A stretch of 50,182 nt of DNA, taken from positions 1 through 50,182 of the forward strand of contig SVDX01000019.1 in assembly GCA_015057605.1 (NCBI GenBank), read 5' to 3'. Below, one piece after another: positions 1 to 7,907 of this stretch; positions within the stretch are counted from its first letter, which is position 1, and every line of letters begins with the position of its first letter. Under the pieces are notes generated by a model. That model saw only the letters and a list, made by a program, of their open reading frames with translations. It was not told where the DNA came from and ran no database searches. This stretch comes from Lachnospira sp. (GTDB lineage Bacteria; Bacillota; Clostridia; Lachnospirales; Lachnospiraceae). Made by a program: the position numbers and the translations under genes.

Positions 1-26
1 CTATTATAATAACAAAAGAATTCAGG

Positions 27-72
27 CAAAAACAAAATGGATGCCTCCTGTAAAATACAGGGAAGCATCCAT
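27..72 (-). terminator. Intrinsic terminator of the spoVA operon
   Basis: On the minus strand an 8-bp outer stem (ATGGATGC/GCATCCAT) with a further paired inner part is followed by a T-rich run (TTTTGTTTTTG). It lies about 75 nt after spoVAE, so spoVAE is the last gene of the operon. Confidence 0.8.
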
Positions 73-147
73 GTATTGCTGTGCCTAATTCATAAATCAA
101 TGTGTCCAGGATTCTGGGTACATATCAACCAGTCTAAGCGTTTTTTA

Positions 148-507
148 TTATTTTAACTTAGGTTCAAATATACGTGATGAAATATATCCCATAATCAACG
201 CAGCTGAAGTTCCTAATGCTGCCGCAGTAAAGCCACCTTTAAATAATCCTAAAAAGCCTTCCTCATCGACAGCTTCTTTTACTCCCTCAAACAAAACATT
301 TCCAAATCCTAACAGCGGAACGCTTGCTCCCGCTCCTGCAAATTCTAAAAACGGCTTATACACTCCTAACGCCCCAAGTACACAACCTGTACAAACTAAA
401 AGCACCATAATTCTTCCTGGAAGCAATTTAGTTTTCTCCATCAGGATTTGTACTGCAATACAAATAAGTCCTCCTATAATAAATGCTTTTAATACCATCC
501 TACTCAT
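148..507 (-). CDS. spoVAE: Stage V sporulation protein AE
   Basis: This small integral membrane protein (119 aa) belongs to the SpoVAEb family and is part of the SpoVA channel complex in the spore inner membrane. In the family the complex moves Ca-dipicolinic acid into the forespore and out during germination. About four hydrophobic segments are visible (residues 4-22, 34-50, 57-72 and 93-110), with the Gly/Ala-rich FAGAGASVPLLGFGN stretch that SpoVAC also carries. The start overlaps the end of spoVAD by 8 nt, which implies translational coupling. A terminator follows. SpoVAEa and SpoVAF, which follow in Bacillus subtilis, are not encoded here before that terminator. Confidence 0.93.
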   Translation of the reverse strand: MSRMVLKAFIIGGLICIAVQILMEKTKLLPGRIMVLLVCTGCVLGALGVYKPFLEFAGAGASVPLLGFGNVLFEGVKEAVDEEGFLGLFKGGFTAAALGTSAALIMGYISSRIFEPKLK

Positions 508-1510
508 TCCTTTCTAAGATAATCCCATGAGCCACCCCTGGAATACTCTTACCTTCATTAAAGCTTGTCGGAGACAAAAGTGCACCTGTTGGCACAAATA
601 AAATTCTCTTCCATTCCTTTTTCATCTTTCTAAGCAAATATGCGCATAAGGTAACCGCAGCACAACCACAGCCGCTTCCACCACTCGCAGTATTTTGAGT
701 TTTCGAATCAAATATTTCAATACCACAATCCATATGCACCTTGCTTATATCAAATCCCTTTTCCTTCATTAGTGTTATCAGTATTTCCTGTCCTAAGCTT
801 CCAAGGTCGCCTGTAACTATCTTATCATAATAGCTTGCATCAACCCCAAAATCCATAAAATTCTGATATATAAGGTCTGCTGCGGCTGGAGCCATACACG
901 CCCCCATATTCATAGAATCCTTAACACCATAGTCAACTATTTTTCCAGTTGTTATTCCAGTTATTTTTACAGCCGAGGTCTCATTTCCAATAATTACTGC
1001 ACCACAGCCTGTAACTGTCCATGTCGATGACAGTGGTCTTTGATTACCATATGCTAATGGAAATCTAAATTGCTTTTCAGCACTTGCAAAATGACTTGAA
1101 GCCACTGCCATTACTTTATTTGCATATCCAGCCGCTACAGTCATTGAAGCAAGCGCCATAGTTTCAGCCATAGTAGAACATGCTCCATACACTCCAAAAA
1201 ACGGAATATTATAATCCTTTACACCAAATGAACTTGCAATTAGCTGACCTAATAAATCTCCGGCAAAAATGTATCTCATATCCGAAGGTGTATATGAAGC
1301 CTTAGAAAGCGCCAAAGCTATCGTTTCCTTTTGCAGCTCACTTTCTGCCTCCTCCCATGTATTTTTGCCAAACATACCATCTTCGCACACCTTATCAAAA
1401 AGCTTTCCTAAAGGCCCCTCGCCCTCTTTTTTACCCGCTATGCACGCCGTTTCAATTATATATGGTGCATTTGTAAATTTTAAGCTTTGTTTTCCTATCA
1501 TTTGTTCCAT
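500..1510 (-). CDS. spoVAD: Stage V sporulation protein AD (thiolase-fold)
   Basis: The protein has 336 aa, close to the 338 aa of B. subtilis SpoVAD. It is a soluble thiolase-fold protein that binds dipicolinic acid on the outer face of the SpoVA complex. The thiolase-like core is visible as VYGACSTMAE (Cys near residue 111), GCGAVIIGN and the C-terminal SGCGCAAVTL stretch. There are no membrane segments. The ATG directly follows the spoVAC stop, and its ribosome binding site GGAGGTGATG lies inside the last codons of spoVAC. In B. subtilis the operon is transcribed by sigma-G in the forespore; that is expected here, but I could not fix a clear sigma-G box. Confidence 0.95.
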   Translation of the reverse strand: MEQMIGKQSLKFTNAPYIIETACIAGKKEGEGPLGKLFDKVCEDGMFGKNTWEEAESELQKETIALALSKASYTPSDMRYIFAGDLLGQLIASSFGVKDYNIPFFGVYGACSTMAETMALASMTVAAGYANKVMAVASSHFASAEKQFRFPLAYGNQRPLSSTWTVTGCGAVIIGNETSAVKITGITTGKIVDYGVKDSMNMGACMAPAAADLIYQNFMDFGVDASYYDKIVTGDLGSLGQEILITLMKEKGFDISKVHMDCGIEIFDSKTQNTASGGSGCGCAAVTLCAYLLRKMKKEWKRILFVPTGALLSPTSFNEGKSIPGVAHGIILERNE

Positions 1511-1978
1511 TTACATCACCTCCATTACATTTAGAAGCCAATAGCCTAAGCCTAAAAGCCAACTAAAAAATATTCCGTATAATATAACAGGTCCTGCAAT
1601 TGTAAATATCTTGCATCCGATGCCAAATACCTGTCCCTCTTTTTTATACTCTATAGCAGCCGACACAACTGAATTTGCAAAACCGGTAATAGGCACTAAG
1701 CTTCCTGCACCTGCAAACACCGTAATCTTTTGATAAATATTTAAGCCCGTAAGAACATTTGCCAAAAATATTAGTATAAGTGTTGTATATGCTGACGCAG
1801 TTTCTCTGTCAACACCATTTCCCTCAAATATTTCAATAACAATTTCAGCTCCGGCACATATAGCTCCACCTACAAAAAATGCTTTTATGCATGCAATTAA
1901 AAGATTATTCTTTTTAGTTACCTTCTCAACGTACTTTCCATATTCCTCATTTCGTTTTTCATCCAGCAAATTTCCCAT
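1511..1978 (-). CDS. spoVAC: Stage V sporulation protein AC
   Basis: This 155-aa integral membrane protein is a SpoVA channel component; in B. subtilis SpoVAC behaves as a mechanosensitive channel for dipicolinate. A charged cytoplasmic N terminus is followed by hydrophobic segments, including a Gly/Ala-rich FAGAGSLVPITGFANSV motif homologous to the one in SpoVAE. An in-frame GTG lies 6 nt upstream, but the ATG at 1978 is preferred because AGGAGG sits 7 nt before it and only 1 nt before the GTG. It follows spoVAB by 13 nt. Confidence 0.94.
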   Translation of the reverse strand: MGNLLDEKRNEEYGKYVEKVTKKNNLLIACIKAFFVGGAICAGAEIVIEIFEGNGVDRETASAYTTLILIFLANVLTGLNIYQKITVFAGAGSLVPITGFANSVVSAAIEYKKEGQVFGIGCKIFTIAGPVILYGIFFSWLLGLGYWLLNVMEVM

Positions 1979-1991
1979 GTTCACTCCTCCT

Positions 1992-2399
1992 TTAATTATT
2001 AAGTCCTATAAAGCCACCACACATTTTTCCAAGCGCCAGTATCAATATCACAATACCGAGTCCCATCGTAAGTTTACTTCGTCTTAAGCCTATTGGCATG
2101 ACCTTTAATGTTTCCGCTAAAGAAGCTAAAAACACCCCCGTAAATGTACCCATAAAAAATGCAACCGCACCAACAGCCACAGCATTAAGCGGTAAGCTTA
2201 CATCAAATATAAATACAATATTTGCAAATATAACTCCCCATATTGCGCATTCCTCATAAGCTCTAATAAATTTTTGCGTTTTAGTAATATAAGCTGCGCG
2301 ATTAATTACTCTTACAGAAACAATGATTGCAAATATAGCTGCAGCAATCATTGCTCCACCACTAAATCCTGCTATTATAAGCACAACATTCTTAATCAT
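1992..2399 (-). CDS. spoVAB: Stage V sporulation protein AB
   Basis: This 135-aa polytopic membrane protein has about four hydrophobic segments and the Gly-rich first helix IIAGFSGGAMIAAAIFAI typical of SpoVAB. It is an accessory component encoded with the SpoVA channel; its exact role is unknown in the family. It starts immediately after the spoVAA stop codon. Position between spoVAA and spoVAC matches the Bacillus gene order, which supports the call despite weak sequence conservation in this family. Confidence 0.85.
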   Translation of the reverse strand: MIKNVVLIIAGFSGGAMIAAAIFAIIVSVRVINRAAYITKTQKFIRAYEECAIWGVIFANIVFIFDVSLPLNAVAVGAVAFFMGTFTGVFLASLAETLKVMPIGLRRSKLTMGLGIVILILALGKMCGGFIGLNN

Positions 2400-3017
2400 T
2401 TATGGTTTTAACTCCTCACCGTTTCTTTTACTTATATCAATCAATGCCGTATTAATATCTGTTTCGTATTTCTTCATTTCCACAACAACTGGTGTGGGAT
2501 CGTTATTCCATTTTTTGCCCACAAAATGATTGTAAAACACGATAATTCCCGTCGCAATTCCAAGTGAATAACTTATTTCAAGCACACCAAGGCCTTCTTT
2601 TTTCACCCCTGCAAGGCGATAAATATTTTCAAATACCCCTTTTATGTCTATATCATTTTCATATGCCATTATTGCAAATGCTCCACCAAAGAACACAATC
2701 ATAGCGACAAATAAAAGTTTTAGTATCTGCAAAAGTTTTCCGTTTTTCTTTATTGAATAATCCACCACAAAATCTTCTTCTCCAAGAATCTCTATATCTG
2801 CATTTGGCATATGCTCATCAATAAGCTTAAGTACATATAGAATTGATACCGAAAACTTGCGTCTTTTCTCATCACCTATAGTAAACAAACAGAGTTTTTT
2901 TAGCTTTTCTACAGCTTTTTTATCTGCCGACCATATCGTTGCAACATCGCAAAGACAGACCTCTTTTTTATTAAGTTGTGCACATTTATCGCATTTTATA
3001 TATATTTTTGAATCCAT
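2400..3017 (-). CDS. spoVAA: Stage V sporulation protein AA
   Basis: This 205-aa protein is close to the 206 aa of B. subtilis SpoVAA. A soluble N-terminal domain (about residues 1-95, with Cys pairs at CDKC and CLC) is followed by two membrane segments (about 97-118 and 148-164). It is the first gene of the SpoVA operon and has a good ribosome binding site (GGGGAGGA). Many clostridia keep only spoVAC, AD and AE, so having AA and AB is notable. A terminator after sigF separates it from the spoIIA operon, so it should have its own forespore promoter in the roughly 70-nt gap. Confidence 0.87.
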   Translation of the reverse strand: MDSKIYIKCDKCAQLNKKEVCLCDVATIWSADKKAVEKLKKLCLFTIGDEKRRKFSVSILYVLKLIDEHMPNADIEILGEEDFVVDYSIKKNGKLLQILKLLFVAMIVFFGGAFAIMAYENDIDIKGVFENIYRLAGVKKEGLGVLEISYSLGIATGIIVFYNHFVGKKWNNDPTPVVVEMKKYETDINTALIDISKRNGEELKP

Positions 3018-3073
3018 ATTCTTTCCTCCCCATTTACTATTATATTTTTCTTCAAATAAAGGAAAAATATACG

Positions 3074-3102
3074 CAAAAAGAGGAAATGCTACATTTCCTC
3101 TC
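3074..3102 (-). terminator. Terminator overlapping the end of sigF
   Basis: A perfect 10-bp stem (AGAGGAAATG/CATTTCCTCT) is followed by TTTTT on the minus strand. The sigF stop codon TAG at 3089-3091 is exactly the 3-nt loop, so the final sigF codons form one arm of the hairpin. Confidence 0.85.
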
Positions 3103-3820
3103 TCATTTTTTTCAATATTCTCTTTTCAAGTCTTGATATCTGCACTTGCGAAATCCCCATAAGCTTTGAGATTTCTGTTTGCGTTTTATCTAAGAAATAT
3201 CGATAATATATAATTTTTCTTTCATCATCTCCAATCTTATTCATAAGCTCGCTTAGCAGCATATTATCAAGCAGTTTGTCTGTATCACTGTCTGTAGCAA
3301 TTGGCGCAAGCTTTTCAATAAGACTTATACCATTACCATCAGATTGGTATACTGTTTTATGAATTGATTCCACTTCTGCAACTGATTCTAACGCCATTGC
3401 AACCTCTGCAACGCTTATATCCATTATCTGCGCAATTTCTGAGGTTGTCGGTTCTCTTCCCAGATTCTTAGAAAGCTCCTCTCCTATCTGCTTGGCACGA
3501 TACGCATTTTCCTTTAGAGAGCGGCTTACCTTTATCATCCCATCATCCCTAAGAAAACGTTTTATTTCTCCCGTAATCATCGGTACCGCATAGGTTGACA
3601 GCTTAACATCAAAATTTGAATCAAACTTATCTATAGCCTTTATAAGGCCTATCACTCCTATTTGAAACAGATCCTCAAGCTCGTGCCCTCTTCCAACAAA
3701 TCTTCGCGCCACACTCCATACTAACCCCATATTCTCTGTTACTAATGCATCCCTTGCCCCTTTATCTCCATCGTGTGCTCTAACAATAAGTTCTTTAGTA
3801 GCATCACTATTATTCTCCAA
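3089..3820 (-). CDS. sigF: Sporulation sigma factor F
   Basis: This 243-aa sigma-70 family factor directs early forespore transcription. Region 2 is visible at NMGLVWSVARRF, DLFQIGVIGLIKAIDKF and LSTYAVPMITGEIKRFLRDDG, region 3 after KVSRSLKENA, and region 4 at QTEISKLMGISQVQISRLEKRIL. These match SigF closely. The start appears to be TTG: it overlaps the spoIIAB end by 11 nt and no early in-frame ATG exists, so translation is probably coupled to the anti-sigma gene. It is held inactive by SpoIIAB until SpoIIAA releases it. Confidence 0.96.
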   Translation of the reverse strand: MENNSDATKELIVRAHDGDKGARDALVTENMGLVWSVARRFVGRGHELEDLFQIGVIGLIKAIDKFDSNFDVKLSTYAVPMITGEIKRFLRDDGMIKVSRSLKENAYRAKQIGEELSKNLGREPTTSEIAQIMDISVAEVAMALESVAEVESIHKTVYQSDGNGISLIEKLAPIATDSDTDKLLDNMLLSELMNKIGDDERKIIYYRYFLDKTQTEISKLMGISQVQISRLEKRILKKMREEM

Positions 3821-4235
3821 CTCCTATTACCTTCTTCATTTTTACAGTGGTACCTTCGCCCACCTTTGACTCTACTAAAAGTTCATCCATGAAAACCTCC
3901 ATAAACGAAAAGCCCATTCCCGACCTTTCCTCCTTAGCTTTCGTGGTGTACAAAGGCTCCATTGCCTTCTTAATATCCTCAATACCAACGCCTTTATCGC
4001 GTATTTCAATGCTAAGCTCTCTATCCTTTACCCATGCAAGCAATTCAATTTCGCCATATGTATTTTCGTAACCATGAACAATACAATTTGTAACTGCCTC
4101 TGATACGGCAGTTTTGATGTCATCCATTTCCTCAAGGGTAGGATCTAAGCGTGTTACAAATGCCGCCACAACCACTCTGGCAAATGCCTCATTTTCTGAA
4201 ATGGCTGGAAATTTTAAATATATATTGTTATCCAC
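3810..4235 (-). CDS. spoIIAB: Anti-sigma F factor (serine kinase)
   Basis: This 141-aa GHKL-fold ATPase/kinase binds sigma-F and phosphorylates SpoIIAA. The ATP-binding N-box AVSEAVTNCIVHGY (about residues 44-57), the G1 box IRDKGVGIED and the G2-like ERSGMGFSFM are all present. A GTG start is chosen because AAGGAGGA lies 8 nt upstream and matches the family N terminus. It lies directly after spoIIAA and overlaps sigF, the universal partner-switch layout. Confidence 0.96.
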   Translation of the reverse strand: MDNNIYLKFPAISENEAFARVVVAAFVTRLDPTLEEMDDIKTAVSEAVTNCIVHGYENTYGEIELLAWVKDRELSIEIRDKGVGIEDIKKAMEPLYTTKAKEERSGMGFSFMEVFMDELLVESKVGEGTTVKMKKVIGVGE

Positions 4236-4237
4236 TA

Positions 4238-4549
4238 TTAATTCCTCCTTATTTCCACCAATTTATGCAGACCGGAAATCTGAAAAATTCTCTCTACACC
4301 AGGTCTTAAATTAGTAACCGCTATACAACCGCCAATGAGCTTAATTTTTTTATATCGACCCATAATAAGTCCCACACCCGAACTATCCATAAAATTCACG
4401 TTTGCAAAATCAAACAAAATGTCTTTAATACCATACTTATAAATATAATAATCAATCTCATCACGAATATTACTGCTTAAATGATGATCAATGTCCCCTC
4501 GTGGTTTTAACGTAAGCAGCTCGCCTTCCCTTATAAATTCACAATTCAT
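4238..4549 (-). CDS. spoIIAA: Anti-sigma F factor antagonist (STAS)
   Basis: This 103-aa STAS-domain protein, when dephosphorylated, pulls SpoIIAB off sigma-F in the forespore. The phosphorylation motif is visible as NFMDSSGVGLIMGR, with Ser in DSSG near residue 57. The open frame extends further upstream, but the ATG at 4549 has TAGGAGGA in good position and gives the family length. It is the first gene of the spoIIA operon here; dacF, which precedes it in Bacillus, is absent. No convincing sigma-H box was found in the roughly 80-nt gap upstream. Confidence 0.95.
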   Translation of the reverse strand: MNCEFIREGELLTLKPRGDIDHHLSSNIRDEIDYYIYKYGIKDILFDFANVNFMDSSGVGLIMGRYKKIKLIGGCIAVTNLRPGVERIFQISGLHKLVEIRRN

Positions 4550-4564
4550 ACTTCCTCCTAATTC

Positions 4565-4614
4565 CAATAAATAATAAAAGGCAATGAAACAATGCATATC
4601 ATTCCATTACCTTT
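4565..4614 (-). terminator. Terminator after the TPR gene, upstream of spoIIAA
   Basis: A 10-bp stem with one G-U pair (AAAGGTAATG/CATTGCCTTT), extended by an inner stem of weaker pairs, is followed by TTTTATTATTT on the minus strand. It separates the folC-TPR unit from spoIIA. Confidence 0.7.
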
Positions 4615-4627
4615 ATCTTTCGTATAT

Positions 4628-5926
4628 CTATTTTAAATATTTTGCCGCATCTCTACCCATTGCTGTATTAGGGGCTTTTGCCACTACAAATTCAAACAAT
4701 GGTTTTGCATCGTTCATTCGTCCTAATGCCACATAAGTTACACCTAAGTAGTACGCACTTTCATATCTAGCATCATTTAATTTACGAGCTAACTCAAAGC
4801 TTTTTGCCGCTTCCTCGTAATTAGCCTGATTATATTGCTTTACACCTGTATCATACAACTCGTTGGCTGCCGGAACTAATGCCTTTCCCCAAACATAGTT
4901 ATATACATTTCTTGCACTTTCAAGTTCTATAGTAGTAACATCAATATCTATCAGTTCTTTTGCTGCCGATACATAATCGTTACGGTTATATGCTGCCACC
5001 GAGTTAAGTATCTTGCCATAAAGATCAAGATTTACATAGGACTCCTCTTTTATCTCAAGCAAATCTGCTTTTTCGGTTTCTAACTTTTCAACCTCATTTG
5101 TAAGAGTAACTATGTCTGCATTAAGCAAGGACATCTTCTCGCTGTATTCCTTTACAATCTCGTTCTCATTAGAATTCATACCCTTTGTTTTTGCAGGTAT
5201 AATTAAGAACCATACCAAAGCCGCGCCTATTATAACGCCAAGTAAAATGTTAATAACATTCATCGCTCCGTTACTTGGTTCTTTGTAAGAGCCTCTTGGA
5301 ATAATTACATCATGACCATTAAGCGGCTTATCTTCCTTAGCTTCCTTACTTTTCTTTTTGATGCCCTTAAGTTCTTTTTGGTAAGCGAAATAATCATCTA
5401 TCTCCGCTTTATATTGAGCTGCAAGAGTATTGCCTCTGTCTATTTCCAATACTTTTTTTACCAGCTTTAATGCTTTTGAATACTCTTCATTCTTCACATA
5501 TAAAAGTGCCAATAAAAGTTGAGCCTTTATGAACTTAGGATAACCATTAGCAATCTTTTTAAGCTGTATTAAAGCAACATCAAAATTCTCATCAATTATA
5601 TATTCTAAGCAAATGTTATATTTTCTTATTGCTTGATTATATGCTTCTAATTTGTTCTGATTAGACTGTACCTTTTTCAAAAATACATCTGCTAAATTCT
5701 TCTCTTTTTTATAATTCTTACTTATAGTCCATTGAACCAATGCCTCTACGGCCTCGCCCATCTCATAATACACAAGGCCCAAAAGATTTCTTGCTTTGAT
5801 ATTACGCTTGTTGATTCTAAGACTAGTCTTAAGACTAATTACAGCTCCCGATAGATTTCTTACCTGCGCCTGCGCTAAGCCCTGATTGTAATATCTGTTA
5901 GAAGCCGCTACAATTGTATCACGCAT
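4628..5926 (-). CDS. Membrane-anchored TPR protein with coiled coil
   Basis: This 432-aa protein has TPR-like helical repeats in residues 1-180 (for example ALLYVKNEEYSKALKLVKKVLEID), a basic linker, one membrane helix (about 223-244), a coiled coil (about 252-297) and further TPRs to the C terminus (YNQANYEEAAKSFELARKL, YYLGVTYVALGRMNDAKPLFEFV). TPRs on both sides of the membrane suggest a scaffold that bridges cytoplasm and cell surface; this is inference. It lies 10 nt after a small acidic gene and downstream of folC. No catalytic domain is visible and I cannot name a function. Confidence 0.85.
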   Translation of the reverse strand: MRDTIVAASNRYYNQGLAQAQVRNLSGAVISLKTSLRINKRNIKARNLLGLVYYEMGEAVEALVQWTISKNYKKEKNLADVFLKKVQSNQNKLEAYNQAIRKYNICLEYIIDENFDVALIQLKKIANGYPKFIKAQLLLALLYVKNEEYSKALKLVKKVLEIDRGNTLAAQYKAEIDDYFAYQKELKGIKKKSKEAKEDKPLNGHDVIIPRGSYKEPSNGAMNVINILLGVIIGAALVWFLIIPAKTKGMNSNENEIVKEYSEKMSLLNADIVTLTNEVEKLETEKADLLEIKEESYVNLDLYGKILNSVAAYNRNDYVSAAKELIDIDVTTIELESARNVYNYVWGKALVPAANELYDTGVKQYNQANYEEAAKSFELARKLNDARYESAYYLGVTYVALGRMNDAKPLFEFVVAKAPNTAMGRDAAKYLK

Positions 5927-5936
5927 TCTTTTCCAC

Positions 5937-6080
5937 CTACTGTTCTTCCTTCACTGTATCTAAAATCTTTTCAATAATATCTGTAACATCAGGCATATCA
6001 TCTTTATATATTGTATCCTCTGCCTCTTCTAATTCAAGGCTTGGCTGAAACTTTTTAATCTCTTCGTCAAAGTTTATCAT
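5937..6080 (-). CDS. Small acidic protein of unknown function
   Basis: This is a 47-aa, strongly acidic protein rich in Glu and Asp (MINFDEEIKKF, then DDMPDVTDIIEKILD). The frame is open further upstream, but the ATG at 6080 is preferred because GGAGGAAGAT lies just before it; it overlaps the folC stop by 4 nt. Coupling between folC and the TPR gene and the good ribosome binding site support a real gene. I recognise no domain. Confidence 0.7.
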   Translation of the reverse strand: MINFDEEIKKFQPSLELEEAEDTIYKDDMPDVTDIIEKILDTVKEEQ

Positions 6081-7324
6081 ATATCTTCCTCCATTATTTC
6101 GCCCACCAAATATAATGAGCCTACACAAAACAGTATATCCTCTTTACGACTACTTGTCCACTTTTTAAATGCAGTTTTCACATCGTTTTCAACAAATATT
6201 GGTACGTCAGTGTATTTTTCAAAAACTGACTTCATAACTGATACTTCCAAGGCTCTATAGTTATTCATTTTTGCCAAAACTATTGTTTCAAATAGCTTTG
6301 CCTTGCATATAAGCTCTATTACATGCTCATAATCCTTATCGGCAACCATCGAAAACAACAACGCTTTCGTACCCTTCATATCTTTTAGTGTTTCAATAAA
6401 TGCTTCTATGCCATCCACATTATGCCCACCGTCTATATACACATTAGGTCTAATCTGTTGCATTCTTCCCTTCCAAAACGCATTTGAAAGTCCAACTTTT
6501 ATAACATCTTTATCAATGTGTAACACATTAGCAAGAAAGCTTATTGCAAGACTTGCATTCATTATCTGATACTTAGCAACTGTGTTAAGCTCATATTCAT
6601 AAGCATCATATACAAATGTTATTTTGCCGTCTTTAAGTTCTCCTTCAACAAGAGAAACCGCATATACAGGTGCACAATGCTTATTCGCCACTTCCTTCAT
6701 TATAGTCGAAACATTCTGCTCTATATCACAAAAAATAAGTGGCACATTTTGCTTAATAATACCCGCCTTTTCGTATGCAATACTCTCTATCGTATCTCCT
6801 AAAAACTCCGTGTGATCTATACCAATGTGTGTTATCACTGTAGCTAATGGCTCCGTAAATACATTAGTCTGGTCAAGTCGTCCTCCAAGTCCAGTTTCCA
6901 AAATAATGTAATCCACCTGAGCTTCCTTAAAGGCAAGCATAGCCATTACAAGCATATATTCAAAAAATGTAGGGGGCGCAAAACCCTCCTTTAAAAGAGC
7001 GGTTACAGCCTCCTCCACTTTATAATATATGTCAACAAAATCATCATCACTAATATCAATTCCATCAATTGATATTCTCTCATTAATCTTTACAAGATGA
7101 GGCGAAGAAAATACACCTGTTGTAAAACCTTCTTCTCTTAGCACACTTCCGATATACGAGCAAACAGAACCCTTACCGTTAGTTCCTGCCACATGTATAA
7201 TATTATTGCCCTTTAAATCTACATCTAAGGCTTTCAAAAGTTCTCTTGTATGTTCAAGATCCGTCTTTGCGCCTCTTGGTATGTTATATAGTTTATCGAC
7301 TACGCTGTCATATTCTCTATTCAT
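6077..7324 (-). CDS. folC: Folylpolyglutamate / dihydrofolate synthase
   Basis: This 415-aa cytoplasmic ligase of the Mur ligase superfamily adds glutamate to tetrahydrofolate (and in many bacteria to dihydropteroate). The ATP-binding P-loop HVAGTNGKGS is at about residues 44-53, the family motif ETGLGGRLDQTN follows near 139-150, and the C-terminal ligase domain carries DGGHNVDG. Length is typical. The ribosome binding site AAAGGT is modest. No folate riboswitch is visible in the roughly 50-nt upstream gap. Confidence 0.95.
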   Translation of the reverse strand: MNREYDSVVDKLYNIPRGAKTDLEHTRELLKALDVDLKGNNIIHVAGTNGKGSVCSYIGSVLREEGFTTGVFSSPHLVKINERISIDGIDISDDDFVDIYYKVEEAVTALLKEGFAPPTFFEYMLVMAMLAFKEAQVDYIILETGLGGRLDQTNVFTEPLATVITHIGIDHTEFLGDTIESIAYEKAGIIKQNVPLIFCDIEQNVSTIMKEVANKHCAPVYAVSLVEGELKDGKITFVYDAYEYELNTVAKYQIMNASLAISFLANVLHIDKDVIKVGLSNAFWKGRMQQIRPNVYIDGGHNVDGIEAFIETLKDMKGTKALLFSMVADKDYEHVIELICKAKLFETIVLAKMNNYRALEVSVMKSVFEKYTDVPIFVENDVKTAFKKWTSSRKEDILFCVGSLYLVGEIMEEDI

Positions 7325-7375
7325 TTTATTTTACCTTTTAAAAATATGCAAGCATTAAATATCGCACATTTCGAC

Positions 7376-7840
7376 CTATTTCTTAAGCTTTAAAAACTTC
7401 TCTATTTCAGCGGACTTTAATTCACCATATGTCTTTTCATTAAGTGAATCAAGTATATTGCAAACATCCTCTTTATCAAATATGTGTAAACAATCATAAA
7501 TGCATCTTCTGTTATTATAGTTAAGCACAAGATTACCAATGCTTAAGCCATCAATTATAATCCATTTGCTGTTTGAATCATAACATTCTTCCCAGTTAAA
7601 TACCACATATGTCTTACCTGTATCCACACAGCTTATAGTTATAGTCTGTTCGCAATGCGAAAGCTCTTTTACATCACCCTTTGCCATAGCAGATATAATG
7701 CCATCAAGGTCTATTCCATCTATATCCGGCATAATCTCGTATTCAGGCTTATCATATATCAAATCCTCTGCCACCTGCATTACAGGATATTCTTCAAGCA
7801 TCGCCTTATCTATATCAAAAATCTCTTTTTTCTTACCCAT
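7376..7840 (-). CDS. Hypothetical acidic protein
   Basis: This 154-aa soluble protein has an acidic N-terminal half (YEIMPDIDGIDLDGIIS) and a possible small alpha/beta region around ITISCVDTGKTYVVFNWEECYD. There is no signal peptide or membrane segment, and I do not recognise the family. The gene has a strong ribosome binding site (AGGAAGGA) and its own extended -10 promoter, so it is likely a stand-alone expressed gene between mgtE and folC. Confidence 0.75.
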   Translation of the reverse strand: MGKKKEIFDIDKAMLEEYPVMQVAEDLIYDKPEYEIMPDIDGIDLDGIISAMAKGDVKELSHCEQTITISCVDTGKTYVVFNWEECYDSNSKWIIIDGLSIGNLVLNYNNRRCIYDCLHIFDKEDVCNILDSLNEKTYGELKSAEIEKFLKLKK

Positions 7841-7873
7841 AAGCGTTCCTTCCTGATTTTAAAAATCAACTTA

Positions 7874-7902
7874 AGTATAGCACACAATTATCACATTTTC
7901 CA
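7874..7902 (-). promoter_or_regulatory. Sigma-A promoter of the 154-aa hypothetical gene
   Basis: TGGAAA, 17-bp spacer, TATACT preceded by TGC (extended -10), reading leftward into the gene that starts at 7840. Confidence 0.65.
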
Positions 7903-7907
7903 TACAT

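Noticed and set aside
3018-3073. Sigma-G promoter upstream of spoVAA
   Set aside because: A GTATA box and an AT-rich -10-like stretch exist, but no pair has the right spacing and sequence together.
4550-4660. Sigma-H promoter upstream of spoIIAA
   Set aside because: A GGAATGA -10-like element is present, but no matching AGGA-type -35 lies at the right distance.
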